Source: Malaya genurostris | Lineage: Eukaryota > Arthropoda > Insecta > Diptera > Culicidae | DNA length: 64,000 bases | Assembly (NCBI RefSeq): GCF_030247185.1 | Contig: NC_080571.1 | Location: 15,655,631-15,719,630 of the forward strand | Direction of reading: 5' to 3' | In this document: piece after piece, positions 1-10,925 of the stretch | How the letters are laid out: each line of letters starts with the position of its first letter | Position numbering within the stretch: the first letter of the stretch is position 1 | Notes under the pieces: generated by a model | Told to the model about the DNA's origin: nothing | What the model saw: the letters and a program-made list of their open reading frames with translations, nothing else | Databases searched by the model: none | Position numbers and translations under genes: made by a program

Positions 1-228
1 AATCGTTTGGTTCAAATAATATTTCCGAGTAGATTTCATAATTAATGACGAGTTACCTAAGATGATATTTAAGTAATAAGAGAATATGTTTTAATAAATG
101 CAAAACGTTGTGACTATGTTAGAATTAAATTAGGATAAGAATATTATGTAAAAGTGATGCTACGGCGAAGAAAAACTTATGTAAACTGCCTTAAGAAATA
201 AACGTATTTATGAAAATAAAAAAAAAAA
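1..228. other. AT-rich intergenic sequence
   Basis: No open frame, repeat or RNA gene that I can support. It ends in a short poly(A) run just before the decayed 7-bp array. Confidence 0.5.
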
Positions 229-975
229 AGTTCCGAGACCCCAATTCCAGGATCAAAGGTCAGAGTTCCTAGTTCTGAAATCAAAGTCTTAAGCCCGATG
301 GCTGAAGTTCCACCTCTCAAGTTCTTAATTCCAAGCTGTAAGTTTCGTTTCGTAAGTAAGTTTGTAAGTTCTAATTTACAAGTTCAAGTTTGCAGTTTTG
401 AATTAATAATTCAAAACTTCTAGTTTCAAATTCTGAGTTACCAGTTGTTAGTCCCAAGAACCATGTTTCAAGTTTCTAGTATCAGGTTTCAGGTTTCAGA
501 CTCAATATACTAAATACTAAATATGATTTTTCTGATTCTAAGCTTCAGCTCCCAATCCTACGGCCTACGTTTCAAGGTCCAAGATCTAAGTTCAAGTTCT
601 AAACTACCAATTTTAAAATACCACGTTTTAGGATTAAAGTTCCTAGATCCTAAATTTCTCTGGTTCTGAGCTCCGAAATTCAAGTTTCACATTTCTAGTC
701 TCATTTCCCATGTTTTGAGTTTCAAGTTTCAAGTCCGACGTCTCAAGTCCCACGTCAAAAGACCCGAGTTCCAAATACTATGCCCAGACCATGCATTTTG
801 CATGCTCTAGATAGCAAATCTCAGATTTTTGTATTGAGCCCCAAGTCGCAAATTGGGTTTCCCAAATTTCAAAATTCAAATTTGAATTTTCAGTTTTCAA
901 ACGCCATGTCCTAAGTTTCTAATTCCTAGATCTAGACCCTAATCCTACGTTCGAATTTCATCTTTCAATTCCTGT
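229..975. repeat. Decayed 7-bp satellite (AAGTTTC-like)
   Basis: Writing this stretch in rows of seven lines up AAGTTTC, AAGTTCC, GAGTTCC, TAGTTCT and similar words for about 100 rows with only occasional slips, for example at 715-790. No two neighbouring units are identical for long, so the array is old and no longer homogenised. The period equals that of the large array at 4.5-9.1 kb although the word differs. It could also be read as loose TTCAAG-rich simple sequence; the persistent 7-bp phase argues against that. Confidence 0.7.
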
Positions 976-1039
976 GAACCTAAAAAATCGTGTGAAATAT
1001 TGAGCAAATTTAGGCATCGATCAAAACAAATGGCAGTCG

Positions 1040-1640
1040 GATAGGATCAATTCTAGACTATACAACGGACGAGGCAAAATTTTCCATACACTTTCATTCA
1101 AATAGTTTTTGTGCCGGAGCCGCAGAATACTAGCGGGTGTAAGAAATATATACGGAATTAGTTCTGGTATCATTTTTTGGCCATTTTCCTTCCTTATCTG
1201 ATTCAGACGAATTAGTTAGATTAGATACAAAGGCTCTTCGATGGTTTGACCACTTAAAAGTAGCGATCTCTTGAGATCCAGAAAAATGAAAATATGCACT
1301 CACTTTTTCAGACACGGCTAAACTGATTTTCACAAACTCTGTTCCAAATTAATGATCTTATGGAACTTCATTGAGATCCGACTTTCTGTTCCGGAGTTAT
1401 AGGGTAATATGTGAAAATTAAGGAAAAAATGTGCACTCGATTTTCTCGGGAATGACTCAACCGATTTTCACAATCCAAGCTTCAAACGAAAGGTCTTGAA
1501 GTCATTTGATAATTTCTAGAGCATCTCATTCGGATCCGAATTTTGGTTTTAGAACTAGAGCTCAATAAGTGAAAACTTTTCAATTTCATGAGTATTTTTT
1601 CAAAACTTCATATTGAAGAAATGACACCCCGCAAAAGACG
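1040..1640. repeat. Dispersed 160-bp-spaced repeat
   Basis: Two diverged copies of a module containing GATCCGACTT...TTCCGGAGTTATAGGG (about 1373 and 1532), each with a segment like CAACCGATTTTCACAA and a 'cgaaaggtctt' block. Related modules occur at 61,700-62,200. No coding potential is visible. Confidence 0.55.
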
Positions 1641-4068
1641 CTTATATGAAATTAAAGCGTAGAAATCGTTCAATCCTAGTCCGAAACTAGAGACGCAATC
1701 TTTTATAAAACGATGAGAATTTCTAATCCTAATATTTAAGAATTGCAATTTTCCAAATCTAAGAATACATGAATCTTTTGATAAAGAAAATAGTTGACAA
1801 TAATTTGGATGAATGGAATTAACAAAAATTATGAGATTTTTTTCGAAAAAAAAATTAAAGAATTAATGTCAAACACTAAAATACACACCAAACAAAACAT
1901 GACACCGCTACTGAACCTGTCACCGTAAATGCTGCGAAATAGTATAATCCAACTTAGGAATTGTATTCATGAAGCTGTTATTTTTTTTTTTTCATTCCCG
2001 CCCCCGCCAGCGCACGTGGACTGTCATTTCGCACGGCACGGTATGAATTATAGATCCAGTTCTATACTTTTAACGTCAACCCACAGAGTAACGATGCAAC
2101 AAAATTCTAACTGCGAGTGTGCATTATGCAATTGCCGTGTGCCGATAAACGATTCTGCTACCGCGACGACGTCGTTATGGAAACTGTTTCGATCGGCCGG
2201 CTCAGTTGACATGTGAGAAAAAAAAAGTTGCTGACAGATTTGACGGATACAGTTTAAATTATTCTTATGCCGCTTTCTACCGGTTCACTAGGAGTGCGTT
2301 CCGTGAAACAAACTGGTTCCTTCGACTTGGACGGACAATGGCTGCAGATGTAGGTCCAATTTGTAATTATGAACATTTTACCGAGAGCGAAAAATTTCCA
2401 GCCCGAACAGTGCTGGGCTAATTAGCATACGTTTATCATCAATCAAAACATGAACCTCAGCAGTCAGCACAGCGAATTAGCAAGTTCCGGCCAGATCGTG
2501 GAGCAAGCAAACAAGTTCGTTCCTGAAGTGCGAACAAGATGACAAATAATCTACGTAGCCTCGAATTGCGACGGTTGATACGCACGAGAAATTACACTAA
2601 ATCTGGGGGAGTACAAATTAAAACTTACACTGGAATTAAGGGAAAAACTTTTGCGGTGCACCGTTCGTTTTTCATCGAAGCAAGCTGGAACAAAGCCAAA
2701 CTTTGCTTTTGTAAGCCCACGAAACCATGCCAACCAGTGGCAGCCGCGCGTAACGAAAAAAAAGATCAAAATTTTCATTTTTTTTTTTTGAAAAACCTCC
2801 ACCGACAAAGATGACATTTCTCATTGTGGACGTTTGTTGACCCAACCGGTTATACCGCGCACGTTAAGCATAAATATTTCCCCGGGTTGGCTGTTGTTTT
2901 GTCAGCGCAATTGTCACATCGTTATGGACGTGATGCGATGTGATCCAGTATCATCTACGTCACAATTAGCACCGTGAGCAGCCGCTCGCCGCTCGCCGAT
3001 CGCGTCGTCGTTTTTACAGGCCGTCGCAACTCCATGCGAGCCGTGCAGTTGTGAAGATCAAGATCATCCAATGACCGGCTGAACTGGCCAGATAGATCAT
3101 TCCGTTGATTGATGCGGAAATGCTGATACGGTGAAAGATTAGTATTTATGAGTGTTGCTACTGGTAATCGTTACGCTTCTTATTTTACGTGATGTTCCGC
3201 TAGGCGGCCGCTTTTCTATTCGTACTTCAGATGTTTTTATTCTACCAAAGAATTAAAAATTCTGATGACAGATTTGAAGCTACTACTTTCAATTTATCCG
3301 CGAGATCCATGATCCGTAAACCACCGGTAGGTCACTGCGCTCATCTCGCAGCTTAACCTAGAAATGTCATCAACTCACAAAGCACCTCCCAATCACGGCA
3401 CGTTGAGTTGAGTGCTCATCTTCGTTATCACTAGTAGACAAATAAATGCAACAATTTTCAACGCTTAGATCATCCGTGTATTAAAGCAAAGCTCTGGAAC
3501 CTTCCGAAGTTCATCAGACAGCACGGTGCTACTGCATTTCAAGCCAGCAAATGTGATGATCGATGACTTCTTGCCCCACGATCGATGAATATTAAACAGG
3601 CAACGGGGACGGCACACGTGCCAGAAGCTAGCCAACTGTCAAAAGCAATAGGGAATCGGAATCTGCACCTAGTAGGCCATGGCGGACATGTTGGTGCGAA
3701 GCGTTGTGTCACCATTCACCGTTTTGCGTCCGGAATGCAAAATGTCCGTGTCCGGGGCGGGGAACGCAGCACATAAAGTTTTAAACGAGCGGAAGGTTCA
3801 ACGTAATTTCTCAATCAAATTTCAAGGTCTAGGTATGTAGTGTAAGTGGCGGGTAACGACCGGTCTGATTCCGTACACGCTTTGAGTGACCGAGAAATGG
3901 GGTTCCGGATTCGTACACCATTATTAGTCAATAGTCTGTTTGTTGTGATGTGTTTGTTGTGGGTCTTTAGTATATAGACTATTTACCGTGTCTGCCAATG
4001 ATGTTTCACTCGACTTCCTTTTCATTTGCGTTTGAAGAAAGTTCATTTGAGAAAGGGAAATTTAATTA
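1641..4068. other. Gene-free region, locally GC-richer
   Basis: No frame with convincing protein content on either strand. The part from about 1,985 to 3,080 is visibly richer in GC and CpG (for example around 2,980-3,050) than its surroundings. This would fit promoter, enhancer or 5' UTR sequence of a neighbouring gene, but I see no exon, TATA box or splice pair that settles it. Confidence 0.35.
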
Positions 4069-4440
4069 CACTGAGGTCTTTTTTTGCGCGGTGATTTTTA
4101 TGTGGTTTCTTTTTAGGCGGATTTCCGAAGTTTCGCGGATTTCTGAAGTTACGTTACGAAACGTCGAGATCTGATGTTATCCCGAATTTTCTTTTAAGTA
4201 AACTCTTTTACACTAGAAAACTTTCGATTTTTTTCAAAAAAAATGTTCAGAGTACACCAGATCTCGACGTTTCATGCATTTCTAGGACATTTGACATCAA
4301 AAACAAAATTTTCTTCCGTTTTGCGGTTTTTTTCTAAGCGGATTTCCGAAGTTACCCGGGTTTTTTTTTTCACGCGGATTTCCGTAATTACGCTTTTTTT
4401 TGCGCTGAACGTATACCCCGCGTAAAAATAAACCTCAGTG
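4069..4440. mobile_element. MITE with TA target duplication
   Basis: 372 bp with terminal inverted repeats beginning CACTGAGGT and continuing T-rich to GCGCGG on the left, matched by CCGCG...ACCTCAGTG on the right. A TA dinucleotide flanks each end (4067-4068, 4441-4442). The interior carries repeated 'gcggatttccgaagtt' words. No transposase frame is present, so it is non-autonomous and probably mobilised by a Tc1/mariner-type enzyme. Confidence 0.75.
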
Positions 4441-4487
4441 TAATTCATGAATAACATTTCGTGGTCAATAACCTCTCCAATCTGAGT

Positions 4488-4632
4488 TAAATGGATTAAA
4501 GATTATGGATTAGGAATCGAAGATTCTGGATTCTTGAGTTTTAGATTTGGAATCGGGACAGCAGAATTTGAGATTTGAGATTTGGGATTTGGGATTTGGG
4601 ATTTGGAATTTGGGATTTGAGATTTGAGATTT
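4488..4632 (+). repeat. Decayed left edge of 7-bp satellite
   Basis: Rows of seven such as ATGGATT, AAAGATT, AAGATTC, TGGATTC, TTAGATT and TGAGATT lead gradually into perfect GGGATTT units. A degenerate edge beside a homogeneous core is expected when unequal exchange homogenises the centre. Confidence 0.7.
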
Positions 4633-5114
4633 GGGATTTGGGATTTGGGATTTGGGATTTGGGATTTGGGATTTGGGATTTGGGATTTGGGATTTGGGAT
4701 TTGGGATTTGGGATTTGGGATTTGGGATTTGGGATTTGGGATTTGGGATTTGGGATTTGGGATTTGGGATTTGGGATTTGGGATTTGGGATTTGGGATTT
4801 GGGATTTGGGATTTGGGATTTGGGATTTGGGATTTGGGATTTGGGATTTGGGATTTGGGATTTGGGATTTGGGATTTGGGATTTGGGATTTGGGATTTGG
4901 GATTTGGGATTTGGGATTTGGGATTTGGGATTTGGGATTTGGGATTTGGGATTTGGGATTTGGGATTTGGGATTTGGGATTTGGGATTTGGGATTTGGGA
5001 TTTGGGATTTGGGATTTGGGATTTGGGATTTGGGATTTGGGATTTGGATTTGGGATTTGGGATTTGGGATTTGGGATTTGGGATTTGGGATTTGGGATTT
5101 GGGATTTGGGATTT
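4633..5114 (+). repeat. GGGATTT 7-bp array, block 1
   Basis: About 69 head-to-tail units, near perfect, with one 6-bp unit near 5,044. Each unit holds a GGG run separated by ATTT, so the + strand has regularly spaced G-tracts able in principle to form G-quadruplexes. Open frames running through it are artefacts. Confidence 0.95.
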
Positions 5115-5177
5115 GAAATTTGAAATTTGAAATTTGAAATTTGAAATTTGAAATTTGAAATTTGAAATTTGAAATTT
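5115..5177 (+). repeat. GAAATTT 7-bp array, 9 units
   Basis: Exactly nine GAAATTT units (63 bp) between two GGGATTT blocks. GAAATTT differs from GGGATTT at two positions, in the same register, so it is a sub-variant amplified inside the array. Confidence 0.95.
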
Positions 5178-6155
5178 GATTTGGGATTTGGGATTTGGGA
5201 TTTGGGATTTGGGATTTGGGATTTGGGATTTGGGATTTGGGATTTGGGATTTGGGATTTGGGATTTGGGATTTGGGATTTGGGATTTGGGATTTGGGATT
5301 TGGGATTTGGGATTTGGGATTTGGGATTTGGGATTTGGGATTTGGGATTTGGGATTTGGGATTTGGGATTTGGGATTTGGGATTTGGGATTTGGGATTTG
5401 GGATTTGGGATTTGGGATTTGGGATTTGGGATTTGGGATTTGGGATTTGGGATTTGGGATTTGGGATTTGGGATTTGGGATTTGGGATTTGGGATTTGGG
5501 ATTTGGGATTTGGGATTTGGGATTTGGGATTTGGGATTTGGGATTTGGGATTTGGGATTTGGGATTTGGGATTTGGGATTTGGGATTTGGGATTTGGGAT
5601 TTGGGATTTGGGATTTGGGATTTGGGATTTGGGATTTGGGATTTGGGATTTGGGATTTGGGATTTGGGATTTGGGATTTGGGATTTGGGATTTGGGATTT
5701 GGGATTTGGGATTTGGGATTTGGGATTTGGGATTTGGGATTTGGGATTTGGGATTTGGGATTTGGGATTTGGGATTTGGGATTTGGGATTTGGGATTTGG
5801 GATTTGGGATTTGGGATTTGGGATTTGGGATTTGGGATTTGGGATTTGGGATTTGGGATTTGGGATTTGGGATTTGGGATTTGGGATTTGGGATTTGGGA
5901 TTTGGGATTTGGGATTTGGGATTTGGGATTTGGGATTTGGGATTTGGGATTTGGGATTTGGGATTTGGGATTTGGGATTTGGGATTTGGGATTTGGGATT
6001 TGGGATTTGGGATTTGGGATTTGGGATTTGGGATTTGGGATTTGGGATTTGGGATTTGGGATTTGGGATTTGGGATTTGGGATTTGGGATTTGGGATTTG
6101 GGATTTGGGATTTGGGATTTGGGATTTGGGATTTGGGATTTGGGATTTGGGATTT
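5178..6155 (+). repeat. GGGATTT 7-bp array, block 2
   Basis: After a 5-bp partial unit (GATTT) come 139 perfect GGGATTT units (973 bp) with no substitution that I can see. This is the most homogeneous part of the domain on this strand. Confidence 0.95.
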
Positions 6156-6316
6156 GAAATTTGAAATTTGAAATTTGAAATTTGAAATTTGAAATTTGAA
6201 ATTTGAAATTTGAAATTTGAAATTTGAAATTTGAAATTTGAAATTTGAAATTTGAAATTTGAAATTTGAAATTTGAAATTTGAAATTTGAAATTTGAAAT
6301 TTGAAATTTGAAATTT
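6156..6316 (+). repeat. GAAATTT 7-bp array, 23 units
   Basis: Twenty-three GAAATTT units (161 bp), in register with the GGGATTT blocks on both sides. Confidence 0.95.
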
Positions 6317-6480
6317 GGGATTTGGGATTTGGGATTTGGGATTTGGGATTTGGGATTTGGGATTTGGGATTTGGGATTTGGGATTTGGGATTTGGGATTT
6401 GGGATTTGGGATTTGGGATTTGGGATTTGGGATTTGGGATTTGGGATTTGGGATTTGGGATTTGGGATTTGGGATTTGGA
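6317..6480 (+). repeat. GGGATTT 7-bp array, block 3
   Basis: Twenty-three GGGATTT units (6317-6477), followed by an imperfect palindromic junction at about 6471-6490 (gggatttggaatcccaaatc) where the orientation of the repeat family changes. Confidence 0.95.
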
Positions 6481-8031
6481 ATCCCAAATCGAGAATCAAG
6501 AATCGAGGATCGAGAATCGAGAATCGAGAATCGAGAATCGAGAATCGAGAATCGAGAATCGAGAATCGAGAATCGAGAATCGAGAATCGAGAATCGAGAA
6601 TCGAGAATCGAGAATCGAGAATCGAGAATCGAGAATCGAGAATCGAGAATCGAGAATCGAGAATCGAGAATCGAGAATCGAGAATCGAGAATCGAGAATC
6701 GAGAATCGAGAATCGAGAATCGAGAATCGAGAATCGAGAATCGAGAATCGAGAATCGAGAATCGAGAATCGAGAATCGAGAATCGAGAATCGAGAATCGA
6801 GAATCGAGAATCGAGAATCGAGAATCGAGAATTGAGAATCGAGAATCGAGAATCGAGAATCGAGAATCGAGAATCGAGAATCGAGAATCGAGAATCGAGA
6901 ATCGAGAATCGAGAATCGAGAATCGAGAATCGAGAATCGAGAATCGAGAATCGAGAATCGAGAATCGAGAATCGAGAATCGAGAATCGAGAATCGAGAAT
7001 CGAGAATCGAGAATCGAGAATCGAGAATCGAGAATCGAGAATCGAGAATCGAGAATCGAGAATCGAGAATCGAGAATCGAGAATCGAGAATCGAGAATCG
7101 AGAATCGAGAATCGAGAATCGAGAATCGAGAATCGAGAATCGAGAATCGAGAATCGAGAATCGAGAATCGAGAATCGAGAATCGAGAATCGAGAATCGAG
7201 AATCGAGAATCGAGAATCGAGAATCGAGAATCGAGAATCGAGAATCGAGAATCGAGAATCGAGAATCGAGAATCGAGAATCGAGAATCGAGAATCGAGAA
7301 TCGAGAATCGAGAATCGAGAATCGAGAATCGAGAATCGAGAATCGAGAATCGAGAATCGAGAATCGAGAATCGAGAATCGAGAATCGAGAATCGAGAATC
7401 GAGAATCGAGAATCGAGAATCGAGAATCGAGAATCGAGAATCGAGAATCGAGAATCGAGAATCGAGAATCGAGAATCGAGAATCGAGAATCGAGAATCGA
7501 GAATCGAGAATCGAGAATCGAGAATCGAGAATCGAGAATCGAGAATCGAGAATCGAGAATCGAGAATCGAGAATCGAGAATCGAGAATCGAGAATCGAGA
7601 ATCGAGAATCGAGAATCGAGAATCGAGAATCGAGAATCGAGAATCGAGAATCGAGAATCGAGAATCGAGAATCGAGAATCGAGAATCGAGAATCGAGAAT
7701 CGAGAATCGAGAATCGAGAATCGAGAATCGAGAATCGAGAATCGAGAATCGAGAATCGAGAATCGAGAATCGAGAATCGAGAATCGAGAATCGAGAATCG
7801 AGAATCGAGAATCGAGAATCGAGAATCGAGAATCGAGAATCGAGAATCGAGAATCGAGAATCGAGAATCGAGAATCGAGAATCGAGAATCGAGAATCGAG
7901 AATCGAGAATCGAGAATCGAGAATCGAGAATCGAGAATCGAGAATCGAGAATCGAGAATCGAGAATCGAGAATCAAGAATCGAGAATCTAGAATTCAGAA
8001 TCGAGAATCGAGAATCGAGAATTGGTTTTGG
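6481..8031 (-). repeat. GAATCGA (TCGATTC) 7-bp array
   Basis: About 208 near-perfect units at 6511-7970, with a single variant unit (GAATTGA) near 6,831 and slightly decayed units at both borders. Read on the minus strand the unit is TCGATTC and shares the core GATT with GGGATTT and CTGATTT. The block therefore looks inverted relative to its neighbours. It is the only one of the four arrays with a CpG in every unit. Confidence 0.93.
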
Positions 8032-8790
8032 TTTCTGATTTCTGATTTCTGATTTCTGATTTCTGATTTCTGATTTCTGATTTCTGATTTCTGATTTCTG
8101 ATTTCTGATTTCTGATTTCTGATTTCTGATTTCTGATTTCTGATTTCTGATTTCTGATTTCTGATTTCTGATTTCTGATTTCTGATTTCTGATTTCTGAT
8201 TTCTGATTTCTGATTTCTGATTTCTGATTTCTGATTTCTGATTTCTGATTTCTGATTTCTGATTTCTGATTTCTGATTTCTGATTTCTGATTTCTGATTT
8301 CTGATTTCAGATTTCTGATTTCTGATTTCTGATTTCTGATTTCTGATTTCTGATTTCTGATTTCTGATTTCTGATTTCTGATTTCTGATTTCTGATTTCT
8401 GATTTCTGATTTCTGATTTCTGATTTCTGATTTCTGATTTCTGATTTCTGATTTCTGATTTCTGATTTCTGATTTCTGATTTCTGATTTCTGATTTCTGA
8501 TTTCTGATTTCTGATTTCTGATTTCTGATTTCTGATTTCTGATTTCTGATTTCTGATTTCTGATTTCTGATTTCTGATTTCTGATTTCTGATTTCTGATT
8601 TCTGATTTCTGATTTCTGATTTCTGATTTCTGATTTCTGATTTCTGATTTCTGATTTCTGATTTCTGATTTCTGATTTCTGATTTCTGATTTCTGATTTC
8701 TGATTTCAGATTTCTGATTTCTGATTTCTGATTTCTGATTTCTGATTTCTGATTTCTGATTTCTGATTTTTGATTTCTGATTTCTGATTT
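8032..8790 (+). repeat. TTTCTGA (CTGATTT) 7-bp array
   Basis: About 108 units. Two identical variant units (TTTCAGA, at about 8305 and 8704) lie 399 bp (57 units) apart, and one TTTTTGA unit occurs near 8,767. The repeated variant hints that a segment of the array was duplicated as a block. Confidence 0.93.
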
Positions 8791-9000
8791 CAACTTGACG
8801 AAAAATATTTGTTGTCGTTTGTGAGTAAACAATTTGTTATGAAATTGTATAATGTGGAAACTGTGACTAATCATGTATGTTAACCTTATAGTTGCCCTGA
8901 AGATGAAGGGATATTCCTTCGAAACGTCGGCTTCTAACGCAAAATAAATATTTTGTAAAGCAACACTTGGCCAATAAGCCATCTTTTAATAAATTCGAAA
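8791..9000 (+). mobile_element. Retroelement fragment with hammerhead-like core
   Basis: Non-satellite sequence embedded in the 7-bp domain. At 8897-8925 it holds CTGAAGA, then a potential 5-bp stem (GAAGG 8905-8909 with CCTTC 8916-8920), then GAAAC. This is the order of the conserved hammerhead ribozyme core (CUGANGA, helix II, GAAA). Hammerhead motifs are known in Penelope-like retroelements, so a Penelope terminal fragment is the likeliest identity. I could not place helix III and the UH cleavage site convincingly, so activity is doubtful. No reverse transcriptase is present. Confidence 0.5.
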
Positions 9001-9103
9001 ATAGGAAATCGGGAGTCAAGAATCAGCTATCGGGAATCTGGATTCAGGACTCAGAACTCATGATTCAGGATCTGAATTGTAGATAGTGGATTCTAGATTC
9101 TCC
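9001..9103 (-). repeat. Decayed right edge of 7-bp satellite
   Basis: Rows of seven: GGAAATC, GGGAGTC, AAGAATC, AGCTATC, GGGAATC, TGGATTC, AGGACTC, AGAACTC, ATGATTC, AGGATCT and so on. The phase is 7 but the units are diverged, mirroring the decayed left edge. The whole satellite domain therefore spans roughly 4.49-9.10 kb. Confidence 0.65.
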
Positions 9104-9745
9104 AAAATTCCAGGACAGCTACAGAGCAGGATGTAAAATCTTTTAAATGCAACTGGTGATGCATTGATGCCATTCTCATTACCATTTTACGCTAAAGTGG
9201 AAAGTTTTTAAACGCAGTTTCCGGTATTTCCGAAATCAGAGATTTTTTATGGTGATTTGAAATGCTTAAGTATTCATAGGACTGTAGTTTTGGAACCGGA
9301 TTTAGGATCGAAACAAAATTGCCCAACATCCTTAAAATCTAAATTTGTTAAAATCAGCTCAGTCGTCACTGAGAAATCGATGTGAGTTCTAATTTGAAGT
9401 TTTTCACAACTATTTCTGGAGTAAGTAAGTTACAGTTGCCACTAACTAGCAAGATTTGCAAACTAGAAAACGTTGGCAATCAAGACCCAGAATTTTTACG
9501 TGTAACTTGAGTACAGTTAATTTCTTGGTATTGCAGATGATATACTCTTAGTTTTTTCTTAAAGATCAAAATTAAAAGCTGTACAAAAAGCACTGCATAC
9601 TCATATTAACAGTATATTTATTAATAGCAAAACTCACATGTAGCTACCCCATTATATTCCGAATTTCACTTTGAAATACTTCATTTAGAAAGGTATCAGC
9701 ACCTGAAGAAAATGAAGTGAAATTTTCAACAACAGGCACCTTAAA
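9104..9745. other. Intergenic, no feature seen
   Basis: AT-rich sequence without supported genes. The block near 9,295-9,400 (ACCGGATTTAGGATCG, AAATCAGCTCAGTCGTCACTG) resembles the dispersed repeat modules at 1.4 kb and 61.8 kb. Confidence 0.3.
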
Positions 9746-10925
9746 CGCACGGAACGACCGAAATTAGCTCTGCGCCTAATTCGTATTACTGTTTTTGAAT
9801 TAGTTGATTTTAACAACAAAATTTCCAAAATAACTATAAAATTAGTTAAAATTTAGAATTTACTGTGCTGAAAAAAACTCTTATTTTTAGAGAATGTGTT
9901 TAGTTGGCGAATTTTCTGGACACAAACCAGCAATATTTCAATCCAACACGAAATTCTCATTGACAACTAATTTCGTTATTAAAACCAGAAACTTTGATTC
10001 TATTTATCTATCACCGTCATTACTGAATGACAGCAGTGTCAAAGCCAAACAATCCATTAAAAAGCTAAAAGGGACAGTCTTGTTGAAACTGCTCGCAAAT
10101 TGTTTAGATGTTTTTCGCATGTGTTACGATATATCCATATATAAATTTCTACCCCGATATGTAGAAATGACGTAAACTCTTAGTGGAAAGTGTATTTATT
10201 CAGAATTTGTGCGCAGTTGAAGCGATTGTGGGTAATAATGTTTTTACGCGAAACAGTGAAGTGAGTTTCGAATGTTGCACTCTAATTGTACACGTCAAAT
10301 GATGTTTTTTTGTATCTTCTCATTCCGGGTTACGCCGTCCGGTGTATACTTGTATTCGGTTTTTGTTTTCCGAGTGCTCAAAGTTTTCAGTGAGAGAGTC
10401 GATTTCGCGAAGTCGAATGAAGAAAACAGCGATTTAGAAGTAAAATTTTTCAAAAAGAAGTTTATGTTTCGCTTATGTCTTTTTCTCCAATACAACATCG
10501 TATTTATACCTGCAAATATAGAAAAGATAACCGCGACTGAAATTTTTTTCGGTAGTAGTGTGCCATCTAGTGGCTAGTAGTCATTACGGTGTTAACGAGC
10601 GCCATATAGCTGCTAATTGCAGAAACCAATTCAACCAGTTGTGTTGGTTGAAAACAACGTTTTTTTTTCTCTAATTCAACTAAAAAATTAGTTGAATGGA
10701 TATGAAGCGTGCCTTAACTAAGAAATGACAGCACGTTTAATTGGTGAATTCAACTAAAAAAAATAGCCATTTCAACAAATATTTTATTATTATTAAGAGA
10801 ATTAGAATTAAAAAATCTAAATTAGCAAAAGTAAGATTTTTTTAGTTGTCTCAAAAAATAACTAACTAAAATCAGAAAATCAACTAATTTTTTCGCCAAA
10901 ATGCTAATTTCGGTCTTTCCGTGCG
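9746..10925. mobile_element. Non-coding transposon with inverted ends
   Basis: About 1.18 kb. The left end begins CGCACGGAACGACCGAAAT and the right end is its near-perfect inverted complement (one mismatch in about 23 bp). Subterminal sequence is rich in AATTAGTTGA-type words in both orientations. Short frames inside (for example 10,272-10,577) show no recognisable domain. I found no clear target duplication, so the class (hAT, P or other) is undecided. Confidence 0.55.

Noticed and set aside
4633..6477. Interstitial telomere repeat
   Set aside because: GGGATTT is not a circular permutation of TTAGGG, TTTAGGG or other known telomere words, and dipteran telomeres do not use telomerase repeats.
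4633..8790. CRISPR-like array
   Set aside because: Units are contiguous without spacers, and the window is clearly eukaryotic.
4503..8982. Giant open reading frames of 160 to 1,157 codons on both strands (repeats such as ILDSRFS, IPNPKSQ, GIWDLGF, SRIENRE)
   Set aside because: A 7-bp repeat reads as a 7-residue repeat in every frame; if one frame lacks a stop, all three on that strand do. No start context, splice sites or codon bias; they overlap on both strands.
10272..10577. 101-codon plus-strand frame inside the 9.7-10.9 kb element
   Set aside because: Hydrophobic and compositionally random, no domain, and inside a non-coding transposon; the opposite strand is equally open.
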